A stretch of 64,000 nt of DNA from Martinezella hainanensis (GCF_900094555.1 NZ_FMAC01000001.1:1178001-1242000); one strand, 5' to 3'. Counted from the stretch's first letter, positions 17,860 through 27,583 are shown. Program-made: numbers and translations. Notes: a model not told the origin generated them from the letters alone.

Positions 17860-19160
17860 CGATTGACGACGTTTTCCAACAGTTCCTGCTTGCCGGATTT
17901 CGGCTGCGGGTTGACGTCCTTGGTCTCGACCCACTGGGCGATCTGGTCGAGCGAATACTCGCCGCGCAGCAGCTTCTGGCCTTCGGCCGAATCCCAGCCG
18001 GCGTAACGGTCGGCGAGCGGCTTGGAGAGCGCCTTGTCCTCGATCATCTTGGCGGCAGCCTTCAGGCCGCGGGCGCAGCAATCCATGCCGCCGATATGGC
18101 CGATGAGCAGATCTTCCGGATCGAGCGACTGACGGCGCAGCTTGGCGTCGAAGTTCGTGCCGCCGGACTTGAAGCCGCCGCCCGCCAGAACCTGATAGTA
18201 AGCCAGCGTCATTTCCGGAACATTGTTCGGGAACTGGTCGGTATCCCAGCCCGACTGATAGTCGTTACGGTTCATGTCGATCGAACCGAAGATGCCGAGC
18301 GCGTTGGCAAGCGCCAGTTCATGCTCGAAGGAATGGCCGGCAAGGATCGCATGGCCCTGCTCGATATTGACCTTCACCTCGTTTTCCAGGCCATTCTTCT
18401 TCAGGAAGCCGTAAACCGTGGCAACATCGTAATCATACTGATGCTTGGTCGGCTCCTGCGGCTTCGGCTCGATCAGGATCGTGCCCTTGAAGCCGATCTT
18501 GTGCTTGTACTCGACGACGAGATTGAGGAAGCGGCCCATCTGGTCCAGCTCACGCTTCAGGTCGGTGTTGAGCAGCGTCTCGTAGCCTTCGCGGCCGCCC
18601 CAGAGGACGTAGTTCTCGCCGCCGAGCTTGTGGGTGGCGTCCATGCAGGTCTTCACGGTCGCGGCCGAGAAGGCGAAGACGTCCGGATCCGGATTTGTCG
18701 CGGCGCCCGACATGAAGCGGCGGTTGGAGAAGAGGTTCGCCGTGCCCCAGAGCAGTTTCACGCCCGTGTCAGCCTGCTTCTTGGCGAAGTAGTCGACGAT
18801 CTCGTTGAGGTTCTTGGTGTTCTCGGCAAAATTCTTGCCTTCCGGACGCACGTCGGCATCGTGGAAGCAGTAGTAGGGGGAGCCGAGCAGGCTGAAGAAT
18901 TCGAAGGCGACATCGGCCTTCAGCTTGGCGGCTTCCATCGTCTCGTTGAACCAGGGACGAAGGAAGGTCTGGCCGCCGAAGGGATCGCCGCCCGGCCAGG
19001 TGAAGGTGTGCCAATAGGCGACGGCGAAACGCAGATGCTCTTCCATTCGCTTGCCGGCAACGACTTCGTCCTTGTTGTAATAGCGGAAGGCGAGCGGATT
19101 GGTGCTATCCGGGCCTTCATATTTTATCTTGCTGATGTCACCAAAAAATCCGGTGCTCAT
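17850..19160 (-). CDS. xylA: Xylose isomerase
   Basis: The 436-residue protein carries the xylose isomerase active-site motifs: [11 protein letters not shown], the [10 protein letters not shown] catalytic-histidine segment, [29 protein letters not shown] and [18 protein letters not shown]. It converts D-xylose to D-xylulose in the cytoplasm with two divalent metals. Length and N-terminus match class II enzymes. xylB lies upstream in the same direction, separated by a palindromic element at 19217-19368. Confidence 0.97.
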   Translation of the reverse strand: MSTGFFGDISKIKYEGPDSTNPLAFRYYNKDEVVAGKRMEEHLRFAVAYWHTFTWPGGDPFGGQTFLRPWFNETMEAAKLKADVAFEFFSLLGSPYYCFHDADVRPEGKNFAENTKNLNEIVDYFAKKQADTGVKLLWGTANLFSNRRFMSGAATNPDPDVFAFSAATVKTCMDATHKLGGENYVLWGGREGYETLLNTDLKRELDQMGRFLNLVVEYKHKIGFKGTILIEPKPQEPTKHQYDYDVATVYGFLKKNGLENEVKVNIEQGHAILAGHSFEHELALANALGIFGSIDMNRNDYQSGWDTDQFPNNVPEMTLAYYQVLAGGGFKSGGTNFDAKLRRQSLDPEDLLIGHIGGMDCCARGLKAAAKMIEDKALSKPLADRYAGWDSAEGQKLLRGEYSLDQIAQWVETKDVNPQPKSGKQELLENVVNRYV

Positions 19161-19216
19161 GTCTCATCTCCTTGGGTTTGGTATTTCGGTATTGTTTGTT
19201 CGCGCCGTGCGGCGTT

Positions 19217-19368
19217 GCCCCTCACCCTAGCCCTCTCCCCGCTTGCGGGGAGAGGGAACGACCTCTGTATCCCCGCCGAGCAAAGCGTTAGGGGCGGGCA
19301 GTAGGCGCCTCTTTCCCCTTCTCCCCGTCAGAACGGGAGAAGGTGCCCGACAGGGCGGATGAGGGGCT
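19217..19368. repeat. RIME-like palindromic element, family A copy 2
   Basis: This copy begins GCCCCTCACCCTAGCC, forms a CCTCTCCCCGC/GCGGGGAGAGG hairpin and a second CTTCTCCCGT-type hairpin, and ends GGATGAGGGGC, so its outer ends are inverted. It lies in the gap between xylB and xylA. Confidence 0.8.
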
Positions 19369-19385
19369 CCCATGCGCACGCTATT

Positions 19386-20843
19386 TCAATGCTCCGACAG
19401 CGGCCTGATCGCCGGATAAACCGCCCGATAGCGCTTGTAGGCATCCACATAGGCCTCCGTCAGCGACGCCACGGGATCGATGGTGCCGGCCGTCTGCGGC
19501 GGGGTGCAGACCGCGACTGGATCGGCGCCGGTCGCCGCGATCAGGCCGAGACGGGCAGCGCCGAAGGCTGCGCCGAAATCGCCATCGGCCGGCAGGTCGA
19601 CGGGGACACCGAGAGCGGTTGCGATCGAGGCCAGCCAGTAGCGCGAGCGCGAGCCGCCGCCGATCGCCGTCACGCGCGCAATGTCGGTGCCAGCCGAGCG
19701 CAGTGCTTCCAGATTGTCGCGAATGGCGAAGGACACGCCCTCGAGCACGGCCTGCGTCAACACGGCACGGCCGCTTTCATGACCGAGACCGATGAAGGCG
19801 CCACGGATCGTCGCGTCATTGTGCGGCGTACGCTCGCCCGAGAGATAGGGAAGGAAGGTGACGCTTGTCGGCGCCTTCAGCGTCTCGCCGAGCTCGGTGG
19901 TGAGTTCGGCGGCGGACTTGCCTGTCACATGCGAATGCCAGTTCAGCGCATCGGTCGCCGAGAGGATGACGCCCATCTGGTGCCAGGTGTTGGGCAGCGC
20001 GTGGCAGAAGGCATGGACGGCGCTTTCCGGTTTTGGCAGATAGGAGCCGTTGGCGGCAAAGAGCACGCCCGATGTGCCGAGCGAAACGAAGGCCGCGCCG
20101 TGGCTCACCGTGCCCATGCCGCAAGCCGAGGCCGCATTGTCCCCTGCCCCGCCGGCAACGACGACATCGCCATCGATACCCCATTTCGAGGCCAGCTCGC
20201 CGCGCAGCTTGCCGGCTACTTCGGTCCCTTCGACCAGCGTCGGCATCTGCTTCTCATCGAGATTGGTCGCGGCCAGCAGCTCGGAAGACCATTTGCGCTT
20301 GCCGGTATCGAGCCAGGAGGTGCCGGCGGAGTCGGACATCTCCGACATATGCTCGCCCGTCAGCCACAGGCGCAGATAATCCTTCGGCAGCAGCACCCAG
20401 CGCACCCTGGCGAAAATCTCCGGCTCATGCTTGGCGACCCATGCAAGCTTCGGCGCGGTGAAACCGGGGAAGACGATATTGCCGGTCAACGCGCGAAAAC
20501 GGGGATCGGCATCCAGCGCGGCAGCCTCGTGATAGCTGCGGGTATCGTTCCAGAGAATGCAGGGACGCAGCACCTTGTCATCGGCATCGAGCAGCGTCGC
20601 GCCATGCATCTGGCCGGAAAGGCCGACCCCGCGTACGGCCGCCAGTTCCTTCGGATGCGCCGCCCTCAATCCGGCAACGGCTTCCTCGGTCGCCCGGACC
20701 CAGTGGGCAGGATCCTGCTCCGACCAGCCGGGATGCGGACGCGAGACGTCGAGCCCGCCATTGGCGGAGCCGATGATCTTCTGATTGCCATCGATCAGCA
20801 TGGCTTTGACGCCGGAGGTTCCGAGATCGAGACCCAAATACAT
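19386..20843 (-). CDS. xylB: Xylulokinase
   Basis: The 485-residue FGGY-family kinase begins YLGLDLGTSGVKAMLID (phosphate 1 motif) and has the GLSGQMHGATLLD and CILWNDTRS segments characteristic of xylulokinases. It also has the ATP-site segment GGAGDNAASACGMG. It phosphorylates D-xylulose to xylulose 5-phosphate, the step after XylA. It starts 37 bases after the LacI gene in the same direction, so the three genes may form one unit. Confidence 0.97.
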   Translation of the reverse strand: MYLGLDLGTSGVKAMLIDGNQKIIGSANGGLDVSRPHPGWSEQDPAHWVRATEEAVAGLRAAHPKELAAVRGVGLSGQMHGATLLDADDKVLRPCILWNDTRSYHEAAALDADPRFRALTGNIVFPGFTAPKLAWVAKHEPEIFARVRWVLLPKDYLRLWLTGEHMSEMSDSAGTSWLDTGKRKWSSELLAATNLDEKQMPTLVEGTEVAGKLRGELASKWGIDGDVVVAGGAGDNAASACGMGTVSHGAAFVSLGTSGVLFAANGSYLPKPESAVHAFCHALPNTWHQMGVILSATDALNWHSHVTGKSAAELTTELGETLKAPTSVTFLPYLSGERTPHNDATIRGAFIGLGHESGRAVLTQAVLEGVSFAIRDNLEALRSAGTDIARVTAIGGGSRSRYWLASIATALGVPVDLPADGDFGAAFGAARLGLIAATGADPVAVCTPPQTAGTIDPVASLTEAYVDAYKRYRAVYPAIRPLSEH

Positions 20844-20880
20844 CAGATGTTACTCCCTATGCTCTGCCGCGTTCGAATGC

Positions 20881-21906
20881 TCAGGGCAGATTGTCCTTCA
20901 AGAAAATGTCGAGGCGGATGCGCTCCTGATCGGCGATGACGGCCTGCCCGTCGGCGGTCGCCTTCATGACGCGAATGGCGCTGCGGACCTCATGGCCGGC
21001 ATCCTGATTGAGGACAGCATCGATCGTACCCTCCACCAGCGCCGCCCTCGTATGCTGCGTCAGCTCGTGCACGACGACAGTCAACTCACGCTCGGGCCGG
21101 ACGGCCTTCAGGGCCGCGATCAGGCCGCGATTGCCGGCGCCGAGGCTGTAGATGCCGATAATATCCTTGCGTTCGGAGAGAGCCTTGGAAATGAGCGTTT
21201 TCGTCCGCTCGGGATCGTCGCGCCCTTCGAGCACAGGCAGCAGCCGCAGCTTGGGAAATTCCTCCGCCATGACAGCCGAAAAACCCTGCAGGCGCTCGCG
21301 ATGGTCGCGCACCAGCATCGAGCCGGCAAGAACGGTAATGTCGCCTTCACGGCCGCCCAGGAAACGACCGAGTAGTCGAGCGGCGGTCCGGCCGGCGGCG
21401 ATATTGTCGATGCCAGCATAGTGATGCCGGGCGGAATCGGTGAGGTCCGAGACCAGCGTGACGACGGGAATGCGCTCAGACACGAGCCGGTCGACCGCAG
21501 CTCTGACCTCCGGCGCATCGGTCGCCACCAGGGCGACACCGGCGATATTCTGCCCCTGCAATGCATCAAGCGCCGCAACCAGGGACGGCACGTCAAAAGC
21601 CGGCACCTCGACGATGCGAATATCGGTGCGCTCGATGCTGGCGCGCAAGGTCGCATGATGCACCTCTAAACGCAGCCCGTGCATGAAGGAATTATCGCCT
21701 GTCGGCACGATGAAGACGAGAGGATAGACGCGGCCCTTGGCCAGATTGGCGGCAGCGACATCGCGGATATAGCCGATCTGGCGAATGGCGGCTTCCACCT
21801 TCTCCCGCGTCACCAGCCGCACGCCCGGGCGCTGGTTCAAGACGCGGTCCACGGTGGCGAGGCTGACGCCGGCAGCTGCGGCAATGTCATGCACGGTCGG
21901 TCTCAT
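20881..21906 (-). CDS. LacI family regulator of the xylose genes (probable)
   Basis: The 341-residue protein opens with a LacI helix-turn-helix (PTVHDIAAAAGVSLATVDRVL) and continues with a sugar-binding-protein-like domain of the type that resembles ribose-binding proteins. ATG 21906 starts at the conserved domain; an in-frame extension upstream is unlikely. A 26-base near-perfect palindrome at 21935-21960 is probably its own operator. Its position directly upstream of xylB suggests control of xylose use; this is inference from context. Confidence 0.9.
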   Translation of the reverse strand: MRPTVHDIAAAAGVSLATVDRVLNQRPGVRLVTREKVEAAIRQIGYIRDVAAANLAKGRVYPLVFIVPTGDNSFMHGLRLEVHHATLRASIERTDIRIVEVPAFDVPSLVAALDALQGQNIAGVALVATDAPEVRAAVDRLVSERIPVVTLVSDLTDSARHHYAGIDNIAAGRTAARLLGRFLGGREGDITVLAGSMLVRDHRERLQGFSAVMAEEFPKLRLLPVLEGRDDPERTKTLISKALSERKDIIGIYSLGAGNRGLIAALKAVRPERELTVVVHELTQHTRAALVEGTIDAVLNQDAGHEVRSAIRVMKATADGQAVIADQERIRLDIFLKDNLP

Positions 21907-21934
21907 GGCTCCTCCTGCCGCAATCCTTACTGCG

Positions 21935-21960
21935 ATTTTTGATGTACGTAAATCAAAAAT
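21935..21960. promoter_or_regulatory. Operator-like palindrome upstream of the xyl-linked LacI gene
   Basis: ATTTTTGAT, GTACGTAA and ATCAAAAAT form a 26-base palindrome with a single mismatched pair and a central TACGTA. It starts 29 bases before the LacI start codon, a position fit for autoregulation and control of the downstream xyl genes. Confidence 0.6.
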
Positions 21961-21994
21961 TTCTGACCGCTGGATTTTCCGGCAGCGACCACAA

Positions 21995-22023
21995 ATAAAA
22001 AAGGCCCCTCGCGAGGAGGGGCC
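21995..22023 (-). terminator. Rho-independent terminator of the EmrAB-type unit
   Basis: The stem GGCCCCTC/GAGGGGCC (22003-22010 with 22016-22023) is followed on the minus strand by TTTTTTATTTG. It lies about 30 bases past the efflux pump stop codon. Confidence 0.85.
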
Positions 22024-22054
22024 ATGCCTTGGGAGCATTCTTGTAAGAACCGGA

Positions 22055-23659
22055 TCAGTGGCCTCCGCCACCGCCGCCGCCTGCGGCACCCGGCTTGCTG
22101 AGCATCAGAACGCCGAGAATCATCGCCAGGAACAGCACGGTCAGCATCAGGAAAATATCCCCGAAGGACATGACGACCGCCTGCTGCGTCGCCATGTTGA
22201 CCATCTGCTTCAGTGCAGCCTGATCGCCATTCAGGCCGGCGGCATTGAAGCTGGCGGCCATATTGTTCAGCTGATCGACAGCCACCTGGTTGCCCCAATG
22301 AATATGGTCGCGCAGGTTGAAGTAATGCTGGTCCTGCCGGTTCGTCAAAAGCGTGTTGATGATTGCGAGACCGACGGCGCCGCCGAGGTTACGCGTCAGG
22401 TTGAACAGGCCTGACGCACCGCGCATGCGGGCGGGCGGCATGGTTCCAAGCGCGATATTGTTGATCGGCACCATGCACAGCATCAGGCCGAAGCCGCGCA
22501 ATATCTGCGGGATCATCAGCTCCCAGAAATCCCAGTCCACCGTCAGGTGCATCATGATGTAGGTACCGGCCGAGAAGCTGGTGAACCCGATGATCATCAG
22601 GATGCGCAGGTCGACCTTGCTCGACAGGAAACCGGCAAGCGGCGCCGTGAAGAACATGGTGAGGCCGGAGACGAACATCGTCTCGCCGATCTGCAGCGAA
22701 TCGTAGCCACGAATGCGCGCGAGATAGAGCGGATAGATATAGGTGAGGCCGTAAAGGCCGATACCCATGACGAAGGAGAACATCGACCCGAAGGAGAAGT
22801 TCTTGTTCGTGAAGGCCCTGAGATCGACGACGGGGAATTCGACCGTGAAGGCACGGTAGAAGAAGATCACGGCGCCGATGGCGGAAGCGATGGCACCGGC
22901 GACAATATAATTGTCGTTGAACCAGTCGTTCGTGTTGCCTTCTTCGAGCACATATTCCAGCGCGCCGAGGAAAACGCCCATCGAAATCAGACCCCACCAG
23001 TCGAACTTCTTCATCAGCGACAGTTCGGGCTTGTCGAAATCGATGAAATTCCAGGTGACGATGGCAACGACGATACCGGGGGGGATATTGACCAAGAACA
23101 GCCAGTGCCAGGAGAAGGCGTTGGAGAGGTAACCACCGACCGTCGGGCCGATGGTTGGCGCGAGCGTCGCGATCAGGCCGATGATCGGCGAGACGACGTT
23201 GCGCTTGGAGGGCGGGAAGATCGTGAAGGCCGCCGCGAAGACCGAGGGGATCATGCCGCCGCCGATAAAGCCCTGCAGGGCGCGGTAGATGATCATCTGG
23301 TCGATGTTGGTCGCGGTCGCGGCAAGCGCGCTCGCTGCTGTAAAGCCCGCGGCCGAGATCGCGAACAGATAGCGCGTCGAAATGATGCGCGCCAGCGTTC
23401 CCGACAGCGGGATCATGATGACTTCGGCGATCAGATAGGCCGTCTGCACCCAGCCGATTTCATCCGAGCCGGCGCTGAGACCGGCCTGGATTTCGCTGAG
23501 CGAGGCTGAAACGATCTGAATGTCGAGGATCGACATGAACATGCCGAGCACCATCGCCAGGAAGGCGATGAGCTTTCTCGTGTCGATATGATCCGCCGCG
23601 GGCGCGGCGGGACCGGCCGCGCGTGGGGGCGACCCGGCTGTAGTGCTGGCGGACGACAT
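22055..23659 (-). CDS. MFS drug efflux transporter, DHA2 (EmrB/QacA) family
   Basis: A 534-residue membrane protein with about 14 hydrophobic segments, starting LIAFLAMVLGMFMSILDIQIV. It has the family motif region WVQTAYLIAEVIMIPLSGTL and ends in a glycine run before a terminal histidine. It exports hydrophobic or amphipathic toxic compounds using the proton gradient. It pairs with the membrane-fusion gene 26 bases upstream. Expression is probably repressed by the divergent TetR protein. The transported compounds are unknown. Confidence 0.93.
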   Translation of the reverse strand: MSSASTTAGSPPRAAGPAAPAADHIDTRKLIAFLAMVLGMFMSILDIQIVSASLSEIQAGLSAGSDEIGWVQTAYLIAEVIMIPLSGTLARIISTRYLFAISAAGFTAASALAATATNIDQMIIYRALQGFIGGGMIPSVFAAAFTIFPPSKRNVVSPIIGLIATLAPTIGPTVGGYLSNAFSWHWLFLVNIPPGIVVAIVTWNFIDFDKPELSLMKKFDWWGLISMGVFLGALEYVLEEGNTNDWFNDNYIVAGAIASAIGAVIFFYRAFTVEFPVVDLRAFTNKNFSFGSMFSFVMGIGLYGLTYIYPLYLARIRGYDSLQIGETMFVSGLTMFFTAPLAGFLSSKVDLRILMIIGFTSFSAGTYIMMHLTVDWDFWELMIPQILRGFGLMLCMVPINNIALGTMPPARMRGASGLFNLTRNLGGAVGLAIINTLLTNRQDQHYFNLRDHIHWGNQVAVDQLNNMAASFNAAGLNGDQAALKQMVNMATQQAVVMSFGDIFLMLTVLFLAMILGVLMLSKPGAAGGGGGGGH

Positions 23660-23685
23660 GGCGCGTCTCTCCCGAGCTTGATCGC

Positions 23686-24900
23686 TTACTTGTCCGGTGC
23701 CGTGCGGGTATCGACGTCGACAACGACGCTGAGGCCTGCGCGCAGACGGCCGGTATTGAGCGCATCCTGCGGCAGTGCGATGCGGACAGGCACGCGCTGG
23801 ATGATCTTGGTGAAGTTACCCGTCGCGTTTTCCGGCGGCAGCAGCGAGAAGACCGAGCCGGAGGCCGGCGAGATCGACTCGACGGTACCGACGATCGGAT
23901 GGTCGCTATAGGCATCGACGTGAACATTGACCTTGGAACCGGGAACCAGGTGCTGGATCTGCGTTTCCTTGAAGTTCGCGTCTATATAGAGCTGTCGGAT
24001 CGGCACGATCGCCATCAGCTTCTGACCGGGCGAGACGAGATCGCCTTCCTGGACAGAGCGATTGCCGACGATGCCGTCATAGGGCGCCTTCAGCACGGTG
24101 AAGGACAGATCGCGAGCAGCCTTGTCACGGGCGGCTTCGAGGCCCTTGATCGTGCTTTCGGCCTGGCGACGCTGTGCCTGCAAGAGGTTGATGTTGGCCT
24201 GTGCGGATGCGATGGCGGCGTCGCCGCCGACCAGATTGGCCTTGGCCTGATCAAGCGCGATATTGGCGCTATCCAAAGCGGCCGTGGTGCCGACCGACTT
24301 CGATTGCAGCTCAGCAGCACGCGTCTGGGTGATCTGGGCGCCGCGGACCGTGGCTTCCAGGGCAACCTTCTGCGCCTGCGACTGGGCAAGGGCTGCCTGG
24401 CCGGCAGCGATCTGTGCATCGATGGTATGGAGCGAAAGCTGTTCGGTATCGAGCGAGGCCTGAGCCTGGCCGAGCGCCAGCTTGTAGTCGCCGTCATCGA
24501 GCGTTGCGAGCACGTCGCCGGCCTTGACCTGCTGGTTGGCGACGACATTTACCTTGGCGACATAGCCTGTGACCTTCGGCTGAATGGTCGCGATATCGCC
24601 GCCGATATAGGCATCGTCGGTCGACACCATGAACCGGCCGTTCGTCCACCAGTCATAGCCATACCAGCCGCCAGCTGCGAGAGCTGCGACCAGAATGATT
24701 GGAAAAGCCAGGCTGCGCCGCTTCTTTTCCGGCGGCGGTGGGGCCGCAGGGGCCGGAGCAGCAGGCGCAGCCTGGGCGGGGGCCGGGGTGCTGCGCGTCT
24801 CGGCAACAGGGGCATCCGCAGGCGCATTTACGTCCTGAGCTTCAGCCTCTGCATCAGCATCCACGATGCGCGCTACATTGTTTCCATGACTTGACGACAT
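23686..24900 (-). CDS. HlyD/EmrA family membrane fusion protein
   Basis: The 404-residue protein has a cytoplasmic Pro/Ala-rich N-terminus and one transmembrane helix (about residues 72-90). A biotinyl-lipoyl-like domain (VTGYVAKVNVVANQQVKAGDVL), a long alanine/glutamine-rich coiled coil and a C-terminal barrel (LKAPYDGIVGNRSVQEGDLVSPGQ) follow. It bridges the inner-membrane pump EmrB to an outer-membrane channel. It is the first gene of the pump unit, preceded by two TetR-type operators. Confidence 0.93.
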   Translation of the reverse strand: MSSSHGNNVARIVDADAEAEAQDVNAPADAPVAETRSTPAPAQAAPAAPAPAAPPPPEKKRRSLAFPIILVAALAAGGWYGYDWWTNGRFMVSTDDAYIGGDIATIQPKVTGYVAKVNVVANQQVKAGDVLATLDDGDYKLALGQAQASLDTEQLSLHTIDAQIAAGQAALAQSQAQKVALEATVRGAQITQTRAAELQSKSVGTTAALDSANIALDQAKANLVGGDAAIASAQANINLLQAQRRQAESTIKGLEAARDKAARDLSFTVLKAPYDGIVGNRSVQEGDLVSPGQKLMAIVPIRQLYIDANFKETQIQHLVPGSKVNVHVDAYSDHPIVGTVESISPASGSVFSLLPPENATGNFTKIIQRVPVRIALPQDALNTGRLRAGLSVVVDVDTRTAPDK

Positions 24901-24933
24901 TTCCCTACCACCGAAAATCTTGGCAAATTAATC

Positions 24934-25009
24934 GAACCGAACGGTTCGGTTCAATTGACATAGAGCCTTTTTCATTCCATATCAAGAGATATCGAACTGA
25001 GCGGTTCGA
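24934..25009. promoter_or_regulatory. Two TetR operators between efflux genes and their regulator
   Basis: GAACCGAAC-G-GTTCGGTTC (24934-24952) is a perfect 9-1-9 palindrome. A related site with arms TCGAAC and GTTCGA spans 24992-25009. A TTGACA hexamer at 24955-24960 sits between them, so binding would block the promoter region of both divergent units. Confidence 0.75.
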
Positions 25010-25063
25010 TTTAATTGGCGAGTATGTTGAAGAATCAGAAAAAGTGATTGATTGAAGGAGACG

Positions 25064-25744
25064 ATGAAACACGAACCGCAAAATATCGCTGTATTGAACG
25101 CGCCTGCACCAGGCTCCGGTGGACGCTGGGCGGCCGGCGAAGATCCGGCCAAGCGTCATCAAATTCTCGAAGGCGCGAAACGTGTCTTTATGAAGATGGG
25201 CTTCGATGCGGCGAGTATGAACGATGTCACGCGTGAAGCGGGTGTTTCAAAGGGCACTCTCTACGTCTATTTCGCCAACAAGGAAGATCTGTTCGCCGCC
25301 ATGATGGAGAGCGAGCGTACCCATTTCGTCAACCTCGTGCGCAACGCACTTGCAGACGAAGCGGATGTCACGACGTCTCTTTATGATTTCGGCATCGTAT
25401 TCGTAACGCACGTCACGTCAGACAAGACCATCAGCGCCATGCGCACGGTCATCGGCGTGCGCGAACGCATGCCCTCCCTCTGTCAGCGTTTCTTCACCGG
25501 CCCGGAAAACCTGCGCACGGTGTTGCGTGGCTTCCTTGAGCGACAGGTCGCGGCCGGGCATCTCAAGATCGACGATTTCGACATGGCTGCCCGCCACTTC
25601 CTCGAAATGGCCAGCGGCGGCTACTTCAAGCTGCGGCTCTTCGGAGACATGGACGAACCGCCGTCGAAGGACGAGATCGATTATGTCGTGCGTGGTGCCG
25701 TACGCGTCTTCCTGGCGGGTTACGGTCCCGATCGCAAGGATTAG
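25064..25744 (+). CDS. TetR family transcriptional regulator
   Basis: The 226-residue protein has a TetR N-terminal domain (FMKMGFDAASMNDVTREAGV, then SKGTLYVYFANKEDLF). The C-terminal half is a ligand-binding domain of the AcrR/TetR_C type. ATG 25064 is preceded by AAGGAG; a TTG four codons upstream is less likely. It is divergent from the EmrAB-type pump, with two operators between, and is probably a drug-responsive repressor of that pump and of itself. Confidence 0.92.
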   Translation: MKHEPQNIAVLNAPAPGSGGRWAAGEDPAKRHQILEGAKRVFMKMGFDAASMNDVTREAGVSKGTLYVYFANKEDLFAAMMESERTHFVNLVRNALADEADVTTSLYDFGIVFVTHVTSDKTISAMRTVIGVRERMPSLCQRFFTGPENLRTVLRGFLERQVAAGHLKIDDFDMAARHFLEMASGGYFKLRLFGDMDEPPSKDEIDYVVRGAVRVFLAGYGPDRKD

Positions 25745-25862
25745 GAAAAACGGGCATCCCCTGTTGCCGGCAAATGCGTAGTGATCCAACTCCGCAATGG
25801 CGATCAAGCGTCGCGTCTGTCGGAAGCCTAAGACTGGTCCGGCAACCAGGGGAGTTAGAGAC

Positions 25863-26702
25863 ATGAGCGCGATCGGCAGAGCCATATGGTTTATCGAAAG
25901 CCATTTTGCATCCGACATCTCGCTCGATGAGATTGCGGAAACAGCCGGACTGTCCCGCTATCATCTCTCGCGCGTCTTCGGCATGACGACGGGCCATTCG
26001 ATCAGCGGCTATATCCGAAGCCGTCGCCTCAGCGGGGCGGCTCTCGCGCTGACCGACGGCTCCTCCTCCATTCTCCAGGTTGCCCTCGATGCCGGCTACG
26101 GCTCGCACGAGGCCTTCACCCGTGCCTTCCGCGAGCAATTCGGCATGACGCCCGAAAACCTGCGCAAGCAAGGTCACGTTCGCAACCTCGCTCTACAGGA
26201 GCCGATCAGAATGGACGATACCCGCCTTCCCAAACTCGACGCACCGCGTTTCGAAACCCACCCCGCAATGCTGCTTGCCGGCCTTGCGGAAACCTACGCC
26301 TATGAAGCAACAGAGGCGATCCCCTCGCTCTGGCAGAAATTCAACCAGCATTTCGGCCATATTCCCGGCCAGGTCGGGAACGTCGCCTATGGCGTTTGTA
26401 CACAGGCAGACGAAGGCAGCGAGGGCTTTCGCTATATGTCGGCAGCCGAAGTCTCCACCACGGACGACCTCCCCGAGGGTTTCGTGACGACGAAACTGCC
26501 GCCGCAGCACTATGCGATCTTCACGCATCGCGGCCACATCTCCGGCATCTCCGCCACCGTGCATCAGATCTTCGGCGAATGGCTGCCGCAATCCGGGCAG
26601 CATCATGCCGGCACGCCCGACATGATGGAACGCTACGACGACCGCTTCGACCCGCGCACCGGCATGGGCGTGACGGAAATCTGGATACCCTTGAAAGCCT
26701 GA
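25863..26702 (+). CDS. AraC family regulator with GyrI-like effector domain
   Basis: The 279-residue protein has two AraC helix-turn-helix units at the N-terminus (SLDEIAETAGLSRYHLSRVFG and ILQVALDAGYGSHEAFTRAFR). A C-terminal GyrI-like/SOUL-type ligand domain follows (ETHPAMLLAGLAETY to VTEIWIPLKA). This Rob/MarA-like layout is used by regulators of multidrug tolerance. ATG 25863 begins just before the domain; an in-frame ATG at 25797 is possible. No target is evident, although the efflux operon is nearby. Confidence 0.88.
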   Translation: MSAIGRAIWFIESHFASDISLDEIAETAGLSRYHLSRVFGMTTGHSISGYIRSRRLSGAALALTDGSSSILQVALDAGYGSHEAFTRAFREQFGMTPENLRKQGHVRNLALQEPIRMDDTRLPKLDAPRFETHPAMLLAGLAETYAYEATEAIPSLWQKFNQHFGHIPGQVGNVAYGVCTQADEGSEGFRYMSAAEVSTTDDLPEGFVTTKLPPQHYAIFTHRGHISGISATVHQIFGEWLPQSGQHHAGTPDMMERYDDRFDPRTGMGVTEIWIPLKA

Positions 26703-26833
26703 ACATGCGCCCGCCGTCATGAAAATGGCGGCGCCGCTTGTACGAACCACGGCACTCCTTACATTACGGCCATTCTGGAGAGGCCGGGCTGGGGGTCAGC
26801 ATCGGCGAATGCTGATCAAAGGGGGCATCGTCA

Positions 26834-27577
26834 ATGGATATTATGGGGCTGATACAGGACCCGGGTGCGTGGGTAGCGCTCGTCACGCTTGTCGTGATGG
26901 AGGTGGTCCTCGGCATCGACAACCTCATCTTTATCTCGATCCTGACCAACAAGCTGCCGCCCGAACATCGCGACAGAGCCCGCAAGATCGGCATCGGCCT
27001 CGCCCTCATCATGCGCCTCGCCCTGCTCGGCACCGTCGCCTGGATCGTGCAGCTAACCCAGCCCGTCTTCGAACTTTTCGGCCAGGGCTTCTCCTGGAAG
27101 GACATGATCCTGATCGGCGGCGGCCTCTTCCTTGTCTGGAAGGCGACCAAGGAGATCCATCACAATGTCGATCCGCAGGAGCACGGCGAGGATTTCATCG
27201 CCAAGTCGACGACATCGACCTTCGCCGCTGCGATCGGCCAGATCCTTCTGCTTGACCTTGTCTTCTCCGTCGACAGCATCATCACCGCCGTCGGCATGAC
27301 GCCGCACTTGCCGATCATGTTCGTCGCCGTGATTGCCGCAGTTACCGTCATGCTGGTCGCGGCCAACCCGCTTGCCAATTTCATCGAGAAGAACCCGAGC
27401 ATCGTCATGCTGGCGCTCGCCTTCCTGCTGATGATCGGCACGACGCTGATCGCCGAAGGCATGGGCGTGCATGTTCCCAAGGGCTATATCTACGCCGCCA
27501 TGGCCTTCTCAGCCCTCGTCGAAGTGCTCAACATGATGGCACGCAACCGCCGGAAAAAGGCATCCGGCGGCCATTAA
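26834..27577 (+). CDS. TerC family integral membrane protein
   Basis: A 247-residue protein with about seven transmembrane helices and the TerC signatures [17 protein letters not shown] and [16 protein letters not shown], whose acidic residues are conserved. TerC/Alx/YkoY proteins are linked to metal ion, often manganese, export and to tellurite resistance. The leader holds a hairpin (TCAGCAT/ATGCTGA at about 26797-26817) but no recognisable manganese riboswitch. It ends at a strong bidirectional hairpin. Confidence 0.92.
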   Translation: MDIMGLIQDPGAWVALVTLVVMEVVLGIDNLIFISILTNKLPPEHRDRARKIGIGLALIMRLALLGTVAWIVQLTQPVFELFGQGFSWKDMILIGGGLFLVWKATKEIHHNVDPQEHGEDFIAKSTTSTFAAAIGQILLLDLVFSVDSIITAVGMTPHLPIMFVAVIAAVTVMLVAANPLANFIEKNPSIVMLALAFLLMIGTTLIAEGMGVHVPKGYIYAAMAFSALVEVLNMMARNRRKKASGGH

Positions 27578-27583
27578 TCGAAA

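Noticed and set aside
16522..18081. 519-codon minus-strand frame opposite the LacI and VOC genes
   Set aside because: Its translation is arginine-rich and lacks any domain pattern, while the sense strand carries recognisable LacI and VOC proteins.
19359..20939. 526-codon plus-strand frame opposite xylB
   Set aside because: xylB on the minus strand is unambiguous; the antisense translation shows no family pattern.
26703..26833. Possible manganese (yybP-ykoY) riboswitch in front of the TerC gene
   Set aside because: Only a simple 7-bp hairpin is visible, and I could not place the conserved loops of that riboswitch. A covariance-model search would settle it.
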